From JBBSDP01 sp038240605 (GTDB taxonomy: Bacteria > Planctomycetota > Phycisphaerae > Tepidisphaerales > Tepidisphaeraceae), in the NCBI GenBank assembly GCA_038240605.1, contig JBBSDP010000004.1:87095-151094 (forward strand): 64,000 bases of DNA. Reading direction: 5' to 3'. Made by a program: the position numbers and the translations under genes. Shown here piece by piece: positions 34,144 through 41,545 of this stretch. The notes under the pieces were generated by a model. That model worked only from the letters and a program-made list of their open reading frames with translations. It searched no databases and was not told where the DNA came from. Every line of letters starts with the position of its first letter. The first letter of the stretch is position 1.

Positions 34144-34313
34144 GTGCCCTGTGTCCGGGTAAACCAGAAGTAGAGGATTGACGCGATCACGCAGAGGAGC
34201 AACGTCGCCACCAATCCCAGCCACGCCGAACGTTCCGACGGGATCGCTGGCCGGTCCGGGCCGGATGGAAGCGGGTCGGGAGGCGCGGTGAGGTTTCGAC
34301 GGCCCTGCATCAT
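34140..34313 (-). CDS. 57-residue single-pass membrane protein between McsA and McsB
   Basis: A short frame begins with ATG at 34313 overlapping the mcsA stop (ATGA) and ends with TGA at 34140 overlapping the mcsB start (ATGA). It encodes a hydrophilic, proline-rich N-terminal half (residues 1-30) and one hydrophobic segment (about 31-51: WLGLVATLLLCVIASILYFW) with a short basic tail FTRTQGT. The double 4-bp overlap and membrane segment argue that it is a real, translated gene. I recognise no family. It could anchor or regulate the McsA-McsB complex at the membrane; that is inference. Confidence 0.8.
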   Translation of the reverse strand: MMQGRRNLTAPPDPLPSGPDRPAIPSERSAWLGLVATLLLCVIASILYFWFTRTQGT

Positions 34314-34801
34314 GCCTCCGCCTGTCGAATCTGGTCACGGAGTTTGGCGGCGCGCTCATAGTCCTCGGACTCGACTGCCTTGCCCAGGTCCTTGCGGAGG
34401 CGGGCAAGATCGATCTGCCGCTTGGCGGGCACGCCCGAGCCGCCGCGTCGTGCCGGGACCTTGCCCACGTGGTGCGTCGCTCCCTCGTGAGCCCGCTGGA
34501 GCAGCGGAGTCAGGTCCTTTTCAAAGACGGCGTAATCGTTCTGGCAACCGAGCAGCCCGCTCTGGCGGAACTCAGCCCAGCTGATGCCGCACTGGTCGCA
34601 GCCGCCGCCGGTTTCCTTCTGGAGCCCGGAATGGGCCATGACGAAGTTGGTGAGCAGTTCGTTAATCGGCATGTGGCTCTTGACCGGGAGCCCTTCATTC
34701 TGGGCAGCACACTGCTCGCACAGGTGCTTCTCGATCTTCTTGCCGCCCTTGATTTCGGTGAGGTGGACCGTTGCGGTCTTATTGCAGTTATCGCACTTCA
34801 T
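34310..34801 (-). CDS. mcsA: McsA-type activator of the protein-arginine kinase (zinc-finger and UvrB/UvrC motif protein)
   Basis: The 163-residue protein has CxxC pairs at C3/C6, C28/C31 and C68/C71 and a C-terminal UVR motif (DLARLRKDLGKAVESEDYERAAKLRDQIRQ). In the family McsA binds and activates McsB. The last zinc pair is unusual: where GCxxCY is expected, GCQNDY is found, so Cys86 lacks its partner (Asp89 in place of Cys). It is first in the operon mcsA-small membrane gene-mcsB, all joined by 4-bp overlaps. Confidence 0.92.
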   Translation of the reverse strand: MKCDNCNKTATVHLTEIKGGKKIEKHLCEQCAAQNEGLPVKSHMPINELLTNFVMAHSGLQKETGGGCDQCGISWAEFRQSGLLGCQNDYAVFEKDLTPLLQRAHEGATHHVGKVPARRGGSGVPAKRQIDLARLRKDLGKAVESEDYERAAKLRDQIRQAEA

Positions 34802-34910
34802 TCCAAAGCCTTTTGGGCGATCTGCCCATCGCGCGCTCGCGTGTCAATTGCCGGTAGCTAACACGCCCATGTGAAGCGCGGCCCTCTGGCTTATCGGCAG
34901 GACACGCGGC

Positions 34911-34939
34911 ATTTTACACCTCCCTCCCCCTTACGCCAA
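34911..34939 (-). promoter_or_regulatory. Predicted promoter of the mcsA operon
   Basis: On the minus strand TTGGCG (34939-34934) and TAAAAT (34916-34911) are separated by 17 bp, a sigma70-like arrangement with 4/6 and 5/6 matches. It would start transcription about 100 bp before mcsA. No CtsR-like or CIRCE repeat was seen. Confidence 0.5.
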
Positions 34940-35027
34940 AGATTGTAGACGCGATCCGGCGATTTCTCGCGTGGGCGATCGCGGGCAGCATGGAACCCCT
35001 GCCCCTATCGGACGCTCGTCCACCCAA

Positions 35028-35390
35028 TCAGGGCCGGTATCGCGCGACGTTCTCCGGCGTTTCCCACACCTCGACCGCGAGCAGGCGTACGCCAGCCGGC
35101 AGCCGCAGTGACTGGGCTACGTGCATCGCCACCCCCTCGGCGGACGGATTGACGGTGACGAATGCGGCTAGCTCGTTGAGGTGGCGATTGTGCATGGGGC
35201 CAACGATCGCATCGACGAGGCGTTCCAGCTCGTGAAAGTCCATCACGACGCCAATCGCGTCGAGACGTTCTGAGCCGATGCTTACGTCCACGCGCCAGTT
35301 ATGTCCATGCAACGGCTCGATCGAGCCGTCGCATAGCCGGAGCTGATGGGCGGCGCTGAACGAACGCGTGGTGGTGATCTCAAACGGCAT
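35028..35390 (-). CDS. 6-pyruvoyl tetrahydropterin synthase/QueD family protein
   Basis: This 120-residue protein has the zinc-binding histidines of the family (His15 in SAAHQL, His28 and His30 in LHGHNW), Cys20 in the expected catalytic place, and the C-terminal WETPEN motif that binds the pterin ring. QueD-type members make 6-carboxy-tetrahydropterin for queuosine; PTPS-type members make biopterin. Which one applies is not resolved. The start at 35390 has a GAAGG-like site and removes a lysine-rich leader present in the longest frame. It is divergent from trpE with 52 bp between starts. Confidence 0.9.
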   Translation of the reverse strand: MPFEITTTRSFSAAHQLRLCDGSIEPLHGHNWRVDVSIGSERLDAIGVVMDFHELERLVDAIVGPMHNRHLNELAAFVTVNPSAEGVAMHVAQSLRLPAGVRLLAVEVWETPENVARYRP

Positions 35391-35442
35391 ATCTTCCTTC
35401 GCCCTTTTTGCTTTTGCGGGTCGGTCCTTACAATCGGCGCCC

Positions 35443-36939
35443 ATGCGGCGTTACTTCCCCGATTCCGAGACGTTTGCCCGGCAGGCGCGTGACGCCCAGA
35501 TCGTTCCCGTTTACCGCCAGTTGCTCGCGGACCACCTCACGCCGGTCAGCGCGTTTGAGGTATTGGGCCGCGACCCGCACGCCTTTCTCCTGGAGAGCGT
35601 GGTGGGCGGTGAGAAGATCGCCCGGTACAGCTTCATCGCTACGGCGCCGTCGCAGGTTTACCAGGTGAGCGGCGGCAAGGCTTTGCTGCTCGTGGCCGGC
35701 CAGGGCGCCCGCGAGTTTCAGACGCTCGACCCACTGGCCGACCTCCAGTCGATGCTGCCGCGCCGAACGTACTTCCATAACGAGCACCTGCCCGCGTTCA
35801 CCGGCGGGCTGGTCGGCTACGCCGGTTACGACACCATCCGCTACTTCGAAGGCGAACAGCTTCCCAAACCACCTCGCGACGATCGCCGGCTGCCCGACCT
35901 GCTCTTCGGGCTGTACGGCGAGCTGGTCATCTTCGACCACGTCGACAAGACGATCAAGGTCGTCGCCAATGCCGACCTCACGATGGCAGTCAGTCCCGAG
36001 GCCGCCTACCGAAGCGCCTGCCAGCGAACCGATGCGGTCGTGCAACGGCTCCAGCAGCCGCCTCGCTCGGCCGGGGGAGAGATCGACCCGGAGGCCCCGC
36101 TCGCGCTGAAATTCGAAAGCAACTTCACCCGCGAGGCGTTCGAGGCGGCGGTCCGCACCGGTCAGGAATACATCAAGGCGGGCGACATCTTTCAATTCGT
36201 GCCGAGCCAGCGATTGCGCGTACCGAGCAGCGCTGATCCGTTCGATGTCTATCGCGCGCTGCGGATAATCAACCCGTCGCCGTTCATGTTTTACCTGAAG
36301 AGCCCGCAGTGCACGTTGATCGGATCGAGTCCGGAGATCCTGTGTCGTGTAGCGGATGGGCGGGTGACGAGCCGGCCCCTCGCGGGCACGCGTCGCCGCG
36401 GCGCGACGCCGGAGGAGGACCAGGCGCTGGAGGCGGAACTGTTGGCCGATCCCAAGGAACGGGCCGAGCACATCATGCTGGTTGACCTGCACCGCAACGA
36501 CGTCGGACGTGTCGCCCGCGTCGGATCGGTCAAGGTCAGCGAAGTGATGAGCGTCGAGCGCTACAGCCACGTCATGCACATCACCACCAACGTGACCGGC
36601 GAGCTGGCGGAAGGGAAGACGGCTCTGGATGCGCTGCGCGTCTCGCTTCCCGTCGGAACCGTCAGCGGCGCACCGAAGATCCGCGCCATGCAGATCATCG
36701 ACGAGCTGGAGCCCACACGCCGTGGCCCCTACGGCGGCGCGGTTGGCTACCTCGACTTCGCCGGCAACATGGACACGTGCATAGCCCTGCGGACGATCGT
36801 CTGGAAGAACGGAACCTTCGACGTACAGGCCGGCGCCGGCGTGGTCGCCGATTCCGTCCCTTCCACGGAATTCGAAGAGACGCTCAGCAAGGCCAAGGCC
36901 ATGTTGAAGGCGGTGGAGATCGCGGAGAAGGGGTTTTGA
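35443..36939 (+). CDS. trpE: Anthranilate synthase component I
   Basis: TrpE converts chorismate to anthranilate with ammonia or glutamine from TrpG, the first step of tryptophan synthesis. The 498-residue protein shows the N-terminal inhibitor-binding LLES (about residue 50), the chorismate-binding core AGTRRRGATPEEDQALEAELLADPKERAEH, LVDLHRNDVGRVA, GTVSGAPKIRAMQIIDELEP and GGAVGYLDF. ATG at 35443 matches the family length; the longer frame reaches into the divergent gene. No trpG is adjacent, so it must be elsewhere. Confidence 0.95.
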   Translation: MRRYFPDSETFARQARDAQIVPVYRQLLADHLTPVSAFEVLGRDPHAFLLESVVGGEKIARYSFIATAPSQVYQVSGGKALLLVAGQGAREFQTLDPLADLQSMLPRRTYFHNEHLPAFTGGLVGYAGYDTIRYFEGEQLPKPPRDDRRLPDLLFGLYGELVIFDHVDKTIKVVANADLTMAVSPEAAYRSACQRTDAVVQRLQQPPRSAGGEIDPEAPLALKFESNFTREAFEAAVRTGQEYIKAGDIFQFVPSQRLRVPSSADPFDVYRALRIINPSPFMFYLKSPQCTLIGSSPEILCRVADGRVTSRPLAGTRRRGATPEEDQALEAELLADPKERAEHIMLVDLHRNDVGRVARVGSVKVSEVMSVERYSHVMHITTNVTGELAEGKTALDALRVSLPVGTVSGAPKIRAMQIIDELEPTRRGPYGGAVGYLDFAGNMDTCIALRTIVWKNGTFDVQAGAGVVADSVPSTEFEETLSKAKAMLKAVEIAEKGF

Positions 36940-36997
36940 GCAAGTCGGGAGTTAGCGGCGCAATCAAATTCGGCTTAGAATTGCCTCTGGAGCAACG

Positions 36998-37240
36998 ATG
37001 ACGGCCAAACAAGCGCTGATTCAACTTGCCGATAAGCTGCCCGACGAGCGGCTCCGTGAGCTCGTTAATTTCGCACAGTTCCTCGCGAGTCAGCCGGCAG
37101 CCGCTGACCATCGTTCAGTCGGCGATAAGCATGCCCATCGCAGCCTACTTGGAATTTGGAAGGACTGCTCTATCTCCGACGAAGAAATCAGCGAAGTTCG
37201 CCGTAAGATGTGGGAGACATTTCCACGTGAGGTCGGTTGA
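36998..37240 (+). CDS. VapB-like antitoxin (DUF2281-type)
   Basis: This 80-residue protein combines a short N-terminal helical region (LPDERLRELVNFAQFLASQ) with a C-terminal GIWKDCSISDEEISEVRRKMWETFPRE, the usual form of antitoxins that pair with PIN-domain toxins. GGAG lies 5 bp before the ATG. Its stop overlaps the start of the toxin frame (TGATG), the normal arrangement of such pairs. It probably binds the toxin through its C-terminus and may repress its own promoter. Confidence 0.8.
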   Translation: MTAKQALIQLADKLPDERLRELVNFAQFLASQPAAADHRSVGDKHAHRSLLGIWKDCSISDEEISEVRRKMWETFPREVG

Positions 37241-37642
37241 TGCCCGACGCCGTTACCGACACGCATGCTCTGATCTGGTATTTAAGCCAACGATTCCCGC
37301 CTGACTTCCAAAGCGCGCAGCTACTTCGAAGGTTGCGTTTCTGATAGTTGCAAGATTCGAGTTCCAGCTATCTGTGTCGTCGAAGTCGTCTACCTTTGTG
37401 AGAAGGGCCGTATCGAGGCTGAGATGGTGCAGATCTTGCTTGATGCGTTGAATGCTTCGGACACAGTGCTCGATTTTGTCGACTTGAGCCTCCCCATTAC
37501 GATCGCCCTCCAGCAAATTGACCGTGGCATCGTGCCGGACATGCCAGATCGAGTTATCGCCGCCACAGCGTTGCACCTTGGCCTTCCTTTGATCACCCGC
37601 GACGCGGCGATCAAAGCTTCCGGTCTATCCACGGTGTGGTGA
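37240..37642 (+). pseudogene. VapC-like PIN-domain toxin, frameshifted
   Basis: The ATG at 37240 opens MPDAVTDTHALIWYLS, a typical PIN start with Asp7. After about 37287 this frame becomes nonsense and stops at 37344. The next frame over continues the PIN protein exactly: NDSRLTSKARSYFE, IRVPAICVVEVVYLCEKG, MPDRVIAATALHLGLPLITRDAAI, ending at 37642. Dropping one base around 37285-37291 restores a 133-residue protein with all expected acidic residues. So the toxin is either broken by a 1-bp insertion (or 2-bp deletion), misread in the assembly, or expressed by a rare frameshift. The intact protein would be an endoribonuclease. Confidence 0.82.
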
Positions 37643-37646
37643 ACGC

Positions 37647-37964
37647 ATGCAATGTAAACCTGGAATCCTGCGCTTCGTAATCGCCCTCAGTTGCATTCAG
37701 AGCCCGGCGTACAGCCAGCACCCGACTGCGGACCCACTTCGTCTCGACACTGACAACCCGCATTACGTTCGTTTCAGGGGCAAGGCCACGGTGCTCGTTG
37801 GCTCGACGGAGCACTACGGGTCGGTGATGAATCTCGACTTCGATTACCTGCAATACCTCGACACGCTGAAGGCGGATGGGCTGAACGTGACGCGGCTGTT
37901 CCCCGGCGGCAGCCGAATGGTCAGTGAGACCCTCTCATTAATCGCTCCCATCAATCGTGAGTAG
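37647..37964 (+). pseudogene. N-terminal fragment of a secreted glycoside-hydrolase-like protein
   Basis: A 105-residue frame begins with a signal peptide (about MQCKPGILRFVIALSCIQSPAYSQ) and continues with DPLRLDTDNPHYVRFRGKATVLVGSTEHYGSV, FDYLQYLDTLKADGLNVTRLF, which resembles the first strands of the TIM-barrel of secreted cellulase-like planctomycete proteins that are several hundred residues long. It then ends abruptly, and no continuation was found in other frames before fliN. It is most likely a truncated remnant. It starts 4 bp after the broken toxin gene. Confidence 0.6.
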
Positions 37965-38112
37965 TGGAAAACCCGCCGCTACCAGCCGCCCCCCCTTCAA
38001 ATTCGGCTGGTTCAGCGGATTGGAAAACTCAAACTGGTGCGCCTGCGTACGATGCTTATGATCGGTCACCCGTAAAGGGAGTCAATTACCCTGAACAGGT
38101 GATTCGTGGGGA

Positions 38113-38128
38113 CCGCGCGAACGCGCGG
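38113..38128. repeat. Perfect GC palindrome downstream of fliN
   Basis: CCGCGCG (38113-38119), AA, CGCGCGG (38122-38128) form a perfect 7-bp inverted repeat, with two more outer G-C pairs after one mismatch. It lies 25 bp past the fliN stop and may act in termination, or be a remnant of the deleted gene region. Confidence 0.4.
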
Positions 38129-38152
38129 ACCAATGAGCAGCGGCCGCGCGCA

Positions 38153-38464
38153 TCAACGGCGGGCGGGATTCATGGATTGAATGATCTGCTTGAGCTCGCC
38201 GATCTGGGTGATGCGGAGGCCGAAGTTCTCCCCGACCTTCACCGTTTCGCCGACGGCGATCGTCTTGTTGTTGATCATCAGTTCGAGCGGCTCATCGTTT
38301 CGTTTGACGAACTCGATGATCGCCCCCGTCCCCAGCCGCATCACTTCCGAAAGCAATATCTTCCGCTCAGCCAGCTTCACGATCACCGGCACGCGCATGC
38401 GCAGAATGCGCGAAAGATCGCTGGTCGACGCGGCGGATGCGGGTTCGGCATTGAGGAGCGGCAT
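38153..38464 (-). CDS. fliN: Flagellar motor switch protein FliN
   Basis: This 103-residue protein is a single SpoA/FliN domain: VPVIVKLAERKILLSEVMRLGTGAIIEFVKRNDEPLELMINNKTIAVGE...GLRITQI. FliN is part of the C-ring at the base of the flagellum and takes part in rotation switching and export-apparatus docking. No other flagellar gene is nearby in the window, so the gene is isolated from its usual FliM/FliY operon here. A type III secretion SpoA homologue is an alternative but less likely at this length. Confidence 0.9.
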   Translation of the reverse strand: MPLLNAEPASAASTSDLSRILRMRVPVIVKLAERKILLSEVMRLGTGAIIEFVKRNDEPLELMINNKTIAVGETVKVGENFGLRITQIGELKQIIQSMNPARR

Positions 38465-38534
38465 CGTCTCAAGTCTTTCGCCGGCAAGAGGAAATCACGG
38501 TTCCGGTGGAATTATCGGCCGATAGCGGCCAAAC

Positions 38535-38699
38535 TCAAGAGCCGGGCGGCGTCAGCTTCTCGATCGACTCCGCGAGACGCTCATATTCGGCCGCCACGTT
38601 GTAGATCTGGCAACACGGGCGAACGAAGCATTGGCCGGCGAACCGCAGCAGCGGCGCTTCAATGTGATGCTCGATGATTGAGAAAGGTGATTCGTTCAT
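38535..38699 (-). CDS. Possible small hypothetical protein (54 residues)
   Basis: The frame from ATG 38699 encodes MNESPFSIIEHHIEAPLLRF and a cysteine-containing middle (CFVRPCCQIYN), ending in a helical EYERLAESIEKLTPPGS. Third codon positions are mostly G or C, like neighbouring genes, which speaks for coding. There is no good ribosome-binding site, and a longer in-frame start at 38756 is possible. No family is recognised. It lies between fliN and the GT87-like gene on the same strand. Confidence 0.4.
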   Translation of the reverse strand: MNESPFSIIEHHIEAPLLRFAGQCFVRPCCQIYNVAAEYERLAESIEKLTPPGS

Positions 38700-38838
38700 C
38701 GAGCAGCCACTCGGACCGGAGGCGCGGGCGGAGCGGCTCGGGCGGGGTGGGAGCATCGTTCACGGCGTGAAGGTATCGGATTGCACAACGCGACGAAAGA
38801 GGCAACGAGCAAACGATGAGCGCCATCGCGCGGCGAAC

Positions 38839-40275
38839 TCAATCGGCGCCTTCGTGCTTCGGCGAGATCAACGCGCCTGTGGAAGCGAAGAGCAGGAATA
38901 GTGCGGCGAACATCACGACCCCGATCCACAGCAATACCTGCTCGACGAGCATCGATGAGGGCAGGCGAAGGTGGATCGAAAGCGTCGAGGAGATCACCGC
39001 CAGCGCGAGCAGGGTTCTCAAAAGGACGCTCGCCCCCGGCCTCACCGCCAGGCGGGCGACGCAGAACGCCGGCAGGAACATGATGCAGAAATGCGAGCGA
39101 CTGGAATTGGGAGAGAAGAGCAGCATCAACAGCAATACGATCCCGCATTCGATGGCGACCGCTCCCGGAGGCGAGAGCGCGCCGCCATCAGCCGGTTCCC
39201 GACCCGTGGGGCGGAGGTCGGATACCTCCGCTTTTCGTTCGCCCCGCCGACGCCACATCGCCAGGCCGACCGGGAATAAGATCGCAATAGAAACCAGCAC
39301 AAACGCGCCGCGCATCATCCCCGGGCTGTCGGCGTCGGGGCGCTGGACCGTCATGATTTCGTCCCTGCCGCGCTGCCAGGTCGTCGCCATCCAGCGATTG
39401 ACCGCCCCGCCGACGCTCTGGTTGTTGTTTACCTTGTTGGCCCACCGCCCCGGCACATAATCGGCCCGCGTCATGGGTCGCAGGATTCGCCGCGACCACT
39501 GGGTCAACCAATATCCGCCATCCGGCGGCGCGTGCACGGTGTCCGGCAGAAAATTCACCGAAGCCGCCAGCAACACCAGCCAACCGGCCGCCGCCCAGCG
39601 CCCTCGCCAGAGGAGATAGGGTGCGAACAGCAGCGGAGTGACCTTAAACGCACCGGCCAGCCCGAGCCAGGTCGCCGCCGTCCAGAAGCGGCCACGAATG
39701 ATCGCGACGCAGCCCACCATCACCAGCGCCGCGATCAACAGATCCGGCTGCAAGTGCGTCACCGCATTCAGGGCCAGCTGTAGCACACATGCCTGACCGA
39801 TCAGAAATGCGACCTGCTCGCGTGGTGAAGCAGCCGGCCGGCCCGCGGCGGGCTCGAGCGGCCCGCCGCCCGCCGCACGCCACGATGACTTGACGACGTA
39901 CACGAGGAAGAGGGCACAGGTCAGGTACCAGATCGCCCGCGCCAGCTTTGCCGGGAAAACGGTAAACGGGATCATCACCCAGGCCGAGAACGGCGGGTAG
40001 ACGTATCCGACAAAATCCCGATACATGTCCCCGCCACGCAGGAGAGACTTGGCGGCGCCGTAATACACCTCGTTCCATTCCGACGAGTGCTTGGCAACCG
40101 CAAAGATGCCCATGATCGTCAGGGTGACGAAGCTGGCCGTTGTGTACGAATGAGCGAGGACATACTGGAGGAACGCCGTGCCGGCCGAAACGGCTGGTTG
40201 AGCGGGAGCTTCCGAATGTGGCGAAGTCGCGTCCGTCCCTGACTGATCGGCCGCGGCCGACGATGAAGCATCCAT
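38839..40275 (-). CDS. GT87/DUF2029-type polyprenol-phosphate glycosyltransferase-like membrane protein
   Basis: The 478-residue protein has about ten membrane segments and resembles alpha-mannosyltransferase-like GT87 (DUF2029) proteins: an early YVYPPFSAWVMIPF segment, THLQPDLLIAALVMVG and LGLAGAFKVTPLLFAPYLLWRGRW. Such enzymes transfer sugars from polyprenol phosphate carriers outside the cytoplasmic membrane. The N-terminal 30 residues are hydrophilic and low-complexity. The acceptor is unknown. Confidence 0.82.
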   Translation of the reverse strand: MDASSSAAADQSGTDATSPHSEAPAQPAVSAGTAFLQYVLAHSYTTASFVTLTIMGIFAVAKHSSEWNEVYYGAAKSLLRGGDMYRDFVGYVYPPFSAWVMIPFTVFPAKLARAIWYLTCALFLVYVVKSSWRAAGGGPLEPAAGRPAASPREQVAFLIGQACVLQLALNAVTHLQPDLLIAALVMVGCVAIIRGRFWTAATWLGLAGAFKVTPLLFAPYLLWRGRWAAAGWLVLLAASVNFLPDTVHAPPDGGYWLTQWSRRILRPMTRADYVPGRWANKVNNNQSVGGAVNRWMATTWQRGRDEIMTVQRPDADSPGMMRGAFVLVSIAILFPVGLAMWRRRGERKAEVSDLRPTGREPADGGALSPPGAVAIECGIVLLLMLLFSPNSSRSHFCIMFLPAFCVARLAVRPGASVLLRTLLALAVISSTLSIHLRLPSSMLVEQVLLWIGVVMFAALFLLFASTGALISPKHEGAD

Positions 40276-40426
40276 TCACATTCCCCGGAAATTCGGCATC
40301 CTCAAGTCTCGTGGAACTCGTCGTTAGGCCCGCGCATCATGTTCAAACGTGTTCCGGCTGTCGAGCGCAGCCCCACGAAGATAGACCGCGAGCAAACTCG
40401 GGGGCGCTTCAACATGCAGCGCCACT

Positions 40427-41545
40427 TCACTCGGAGAACCAGCATGCGGCGATGTGTCCCGGCTCACCCTGCTTTTGCTCCAGGGGCGGGGATTGTTGAA
40501 CGCATTTGCACATGACGCGCGCGGTCGTGTCGCCCGAGGAAACCGCGGTTGTTTCGGCCGCCGGGGCCTGCATCGCGAGCTGGCGCGTCAGCGGGCAGCG
40601 GGGATGAAAGTGGCATCCGCTGGGCGGGTCTGAAGGAGACGGCACTTCGCCGGGCAGCACAATGCGCTTCTTGCGGGGGCGCGGGTCAGGCTCGGGAACG
40701 GCCGACAGCAGCGACACGGTGTATGGGTGCTTCGGGTTGGCGTAAAGCTCCCGGCTTCCCGCCTTCTCGACGATGCGGCCGAGGTACATCACCGCCACTT
40801 CATCGGAGAAGTGCTTCACGACCGCGAGGTTGTGCGCGATGAACAGGTAAGCGATGTTGCGCTCGCGCTGCAAGTCATCGAGCAGGTTCAGGATCTGCGA
40901 CTGGATCGAGACGTCCAGCGCCGAGACCGGCTCATCGCAGACGATGAAATCGGGCGAGAGCGCCAACGCGCGGGCGATGCCGACGCGTTGCCGCTGACCG
41001 CCGGAGAACTCGTGCGGGTAGCGCGAGGCAAAGGACGGATCCAGCCCGACGCGCTGGAGCAGCGCCGCCACCTGCTCTTCGCGCTCGCGACCTCGAGCGA
41101 TGCCGTGAACTTCGAGCGGCTCTCCGACGATGTTGCCGACGGTCATACGCGGGTTCAGGCTGCTGACCGGGTCCTGGAAGACGATCTGCATCTGACGGCG
41201 CAGGCGGCGCAGTTCTTCGCCCCGGTAAGCAAAGAAGTCGCGGCCCTTATAAAACACTGAGCCGGAGGTTGCCGGGATCAGTCGGAGGATCGTGCGGCCG
41301 ACCGTCGTCTTTCCGCACCCTGACTCCCCCACCAGGCCAAGTGTCTTGCCCGACTGGATCTCGAAGCTGACACCGTCAACCGCTTTGACGAATCCGACCG
41401 TGTGGGAGAAGACCCCGCGGCGAATGGGAAAGTGCGTGCGCAAGTCGCGAACTTCCAGCAACGGCGCGCCGCCCATCGCAGGGGTGGCGGCGCTATCGCC
41501 AGGAGCGGCGTACGAAATGATTTCAGGCGGTGCGTCGCTGCTCAT
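40427..41545 (-). CDS. oppF: Oligopeptide/dipeptide ABC transporter ATP-binding protein (OppF/DppF type)
   Basis: This 372-residue ATPase has Walker A GESGCGKTT, signature EFSGGQRQRVGIARAL, Walker B FIVCDEPVSALD, and the C-terminal oligopeptide-transporter extension with a cysteine cluster (GCHFHPRCP...CKC). It has the FSHTVGFVKAVDGVSFEI start of OppF. The ATG at 41545 overlaps the oppD stop by 4 bp; the longer frame reaches into oppD. Last gene of the peptide-transport operon. Confidence 0.93.
   Translation of the reverse strand: MSSDAPPEIISYAAPGDSAATPAMGGAPLLEVRDLRTHFPIRRGVFSHTVGFVKAVDGVSFEIQSGKTLGLVGESGCGKTTVGRTILRLIPATSGSVFYKGRDFFAYRGEELRRLRRQMQIVFQDPVSSLNPRMTVGNIVGEPLEVHGIARGREREEQVAALLQRVGLDPSFASRYPHEFSGGQRQRVGIARALALSPDFIVCDEPVSALDVSIQSQILNLLDDLQRERNIAYLFIAHNLAVVKHFSDEVAVMYLGRIVEKAGSRELYANPKHPYTVSLLSAVPEPDPRPRKKRIVLPGEVPSPSDPPSGCHFHPRCPLTRQLAMQAPAAETTAVSSGDTTARVMCKCVQQSPPLEQKQGEPGHIAACWFSE

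Noticed and set aside
34802..35027. Small gene in the 226 bp between mcsA and the QueD-like gene
   Set aside because: No frame with start, ribosome-binding site and coding bias; the region contains the mcsA promoter candidate only.
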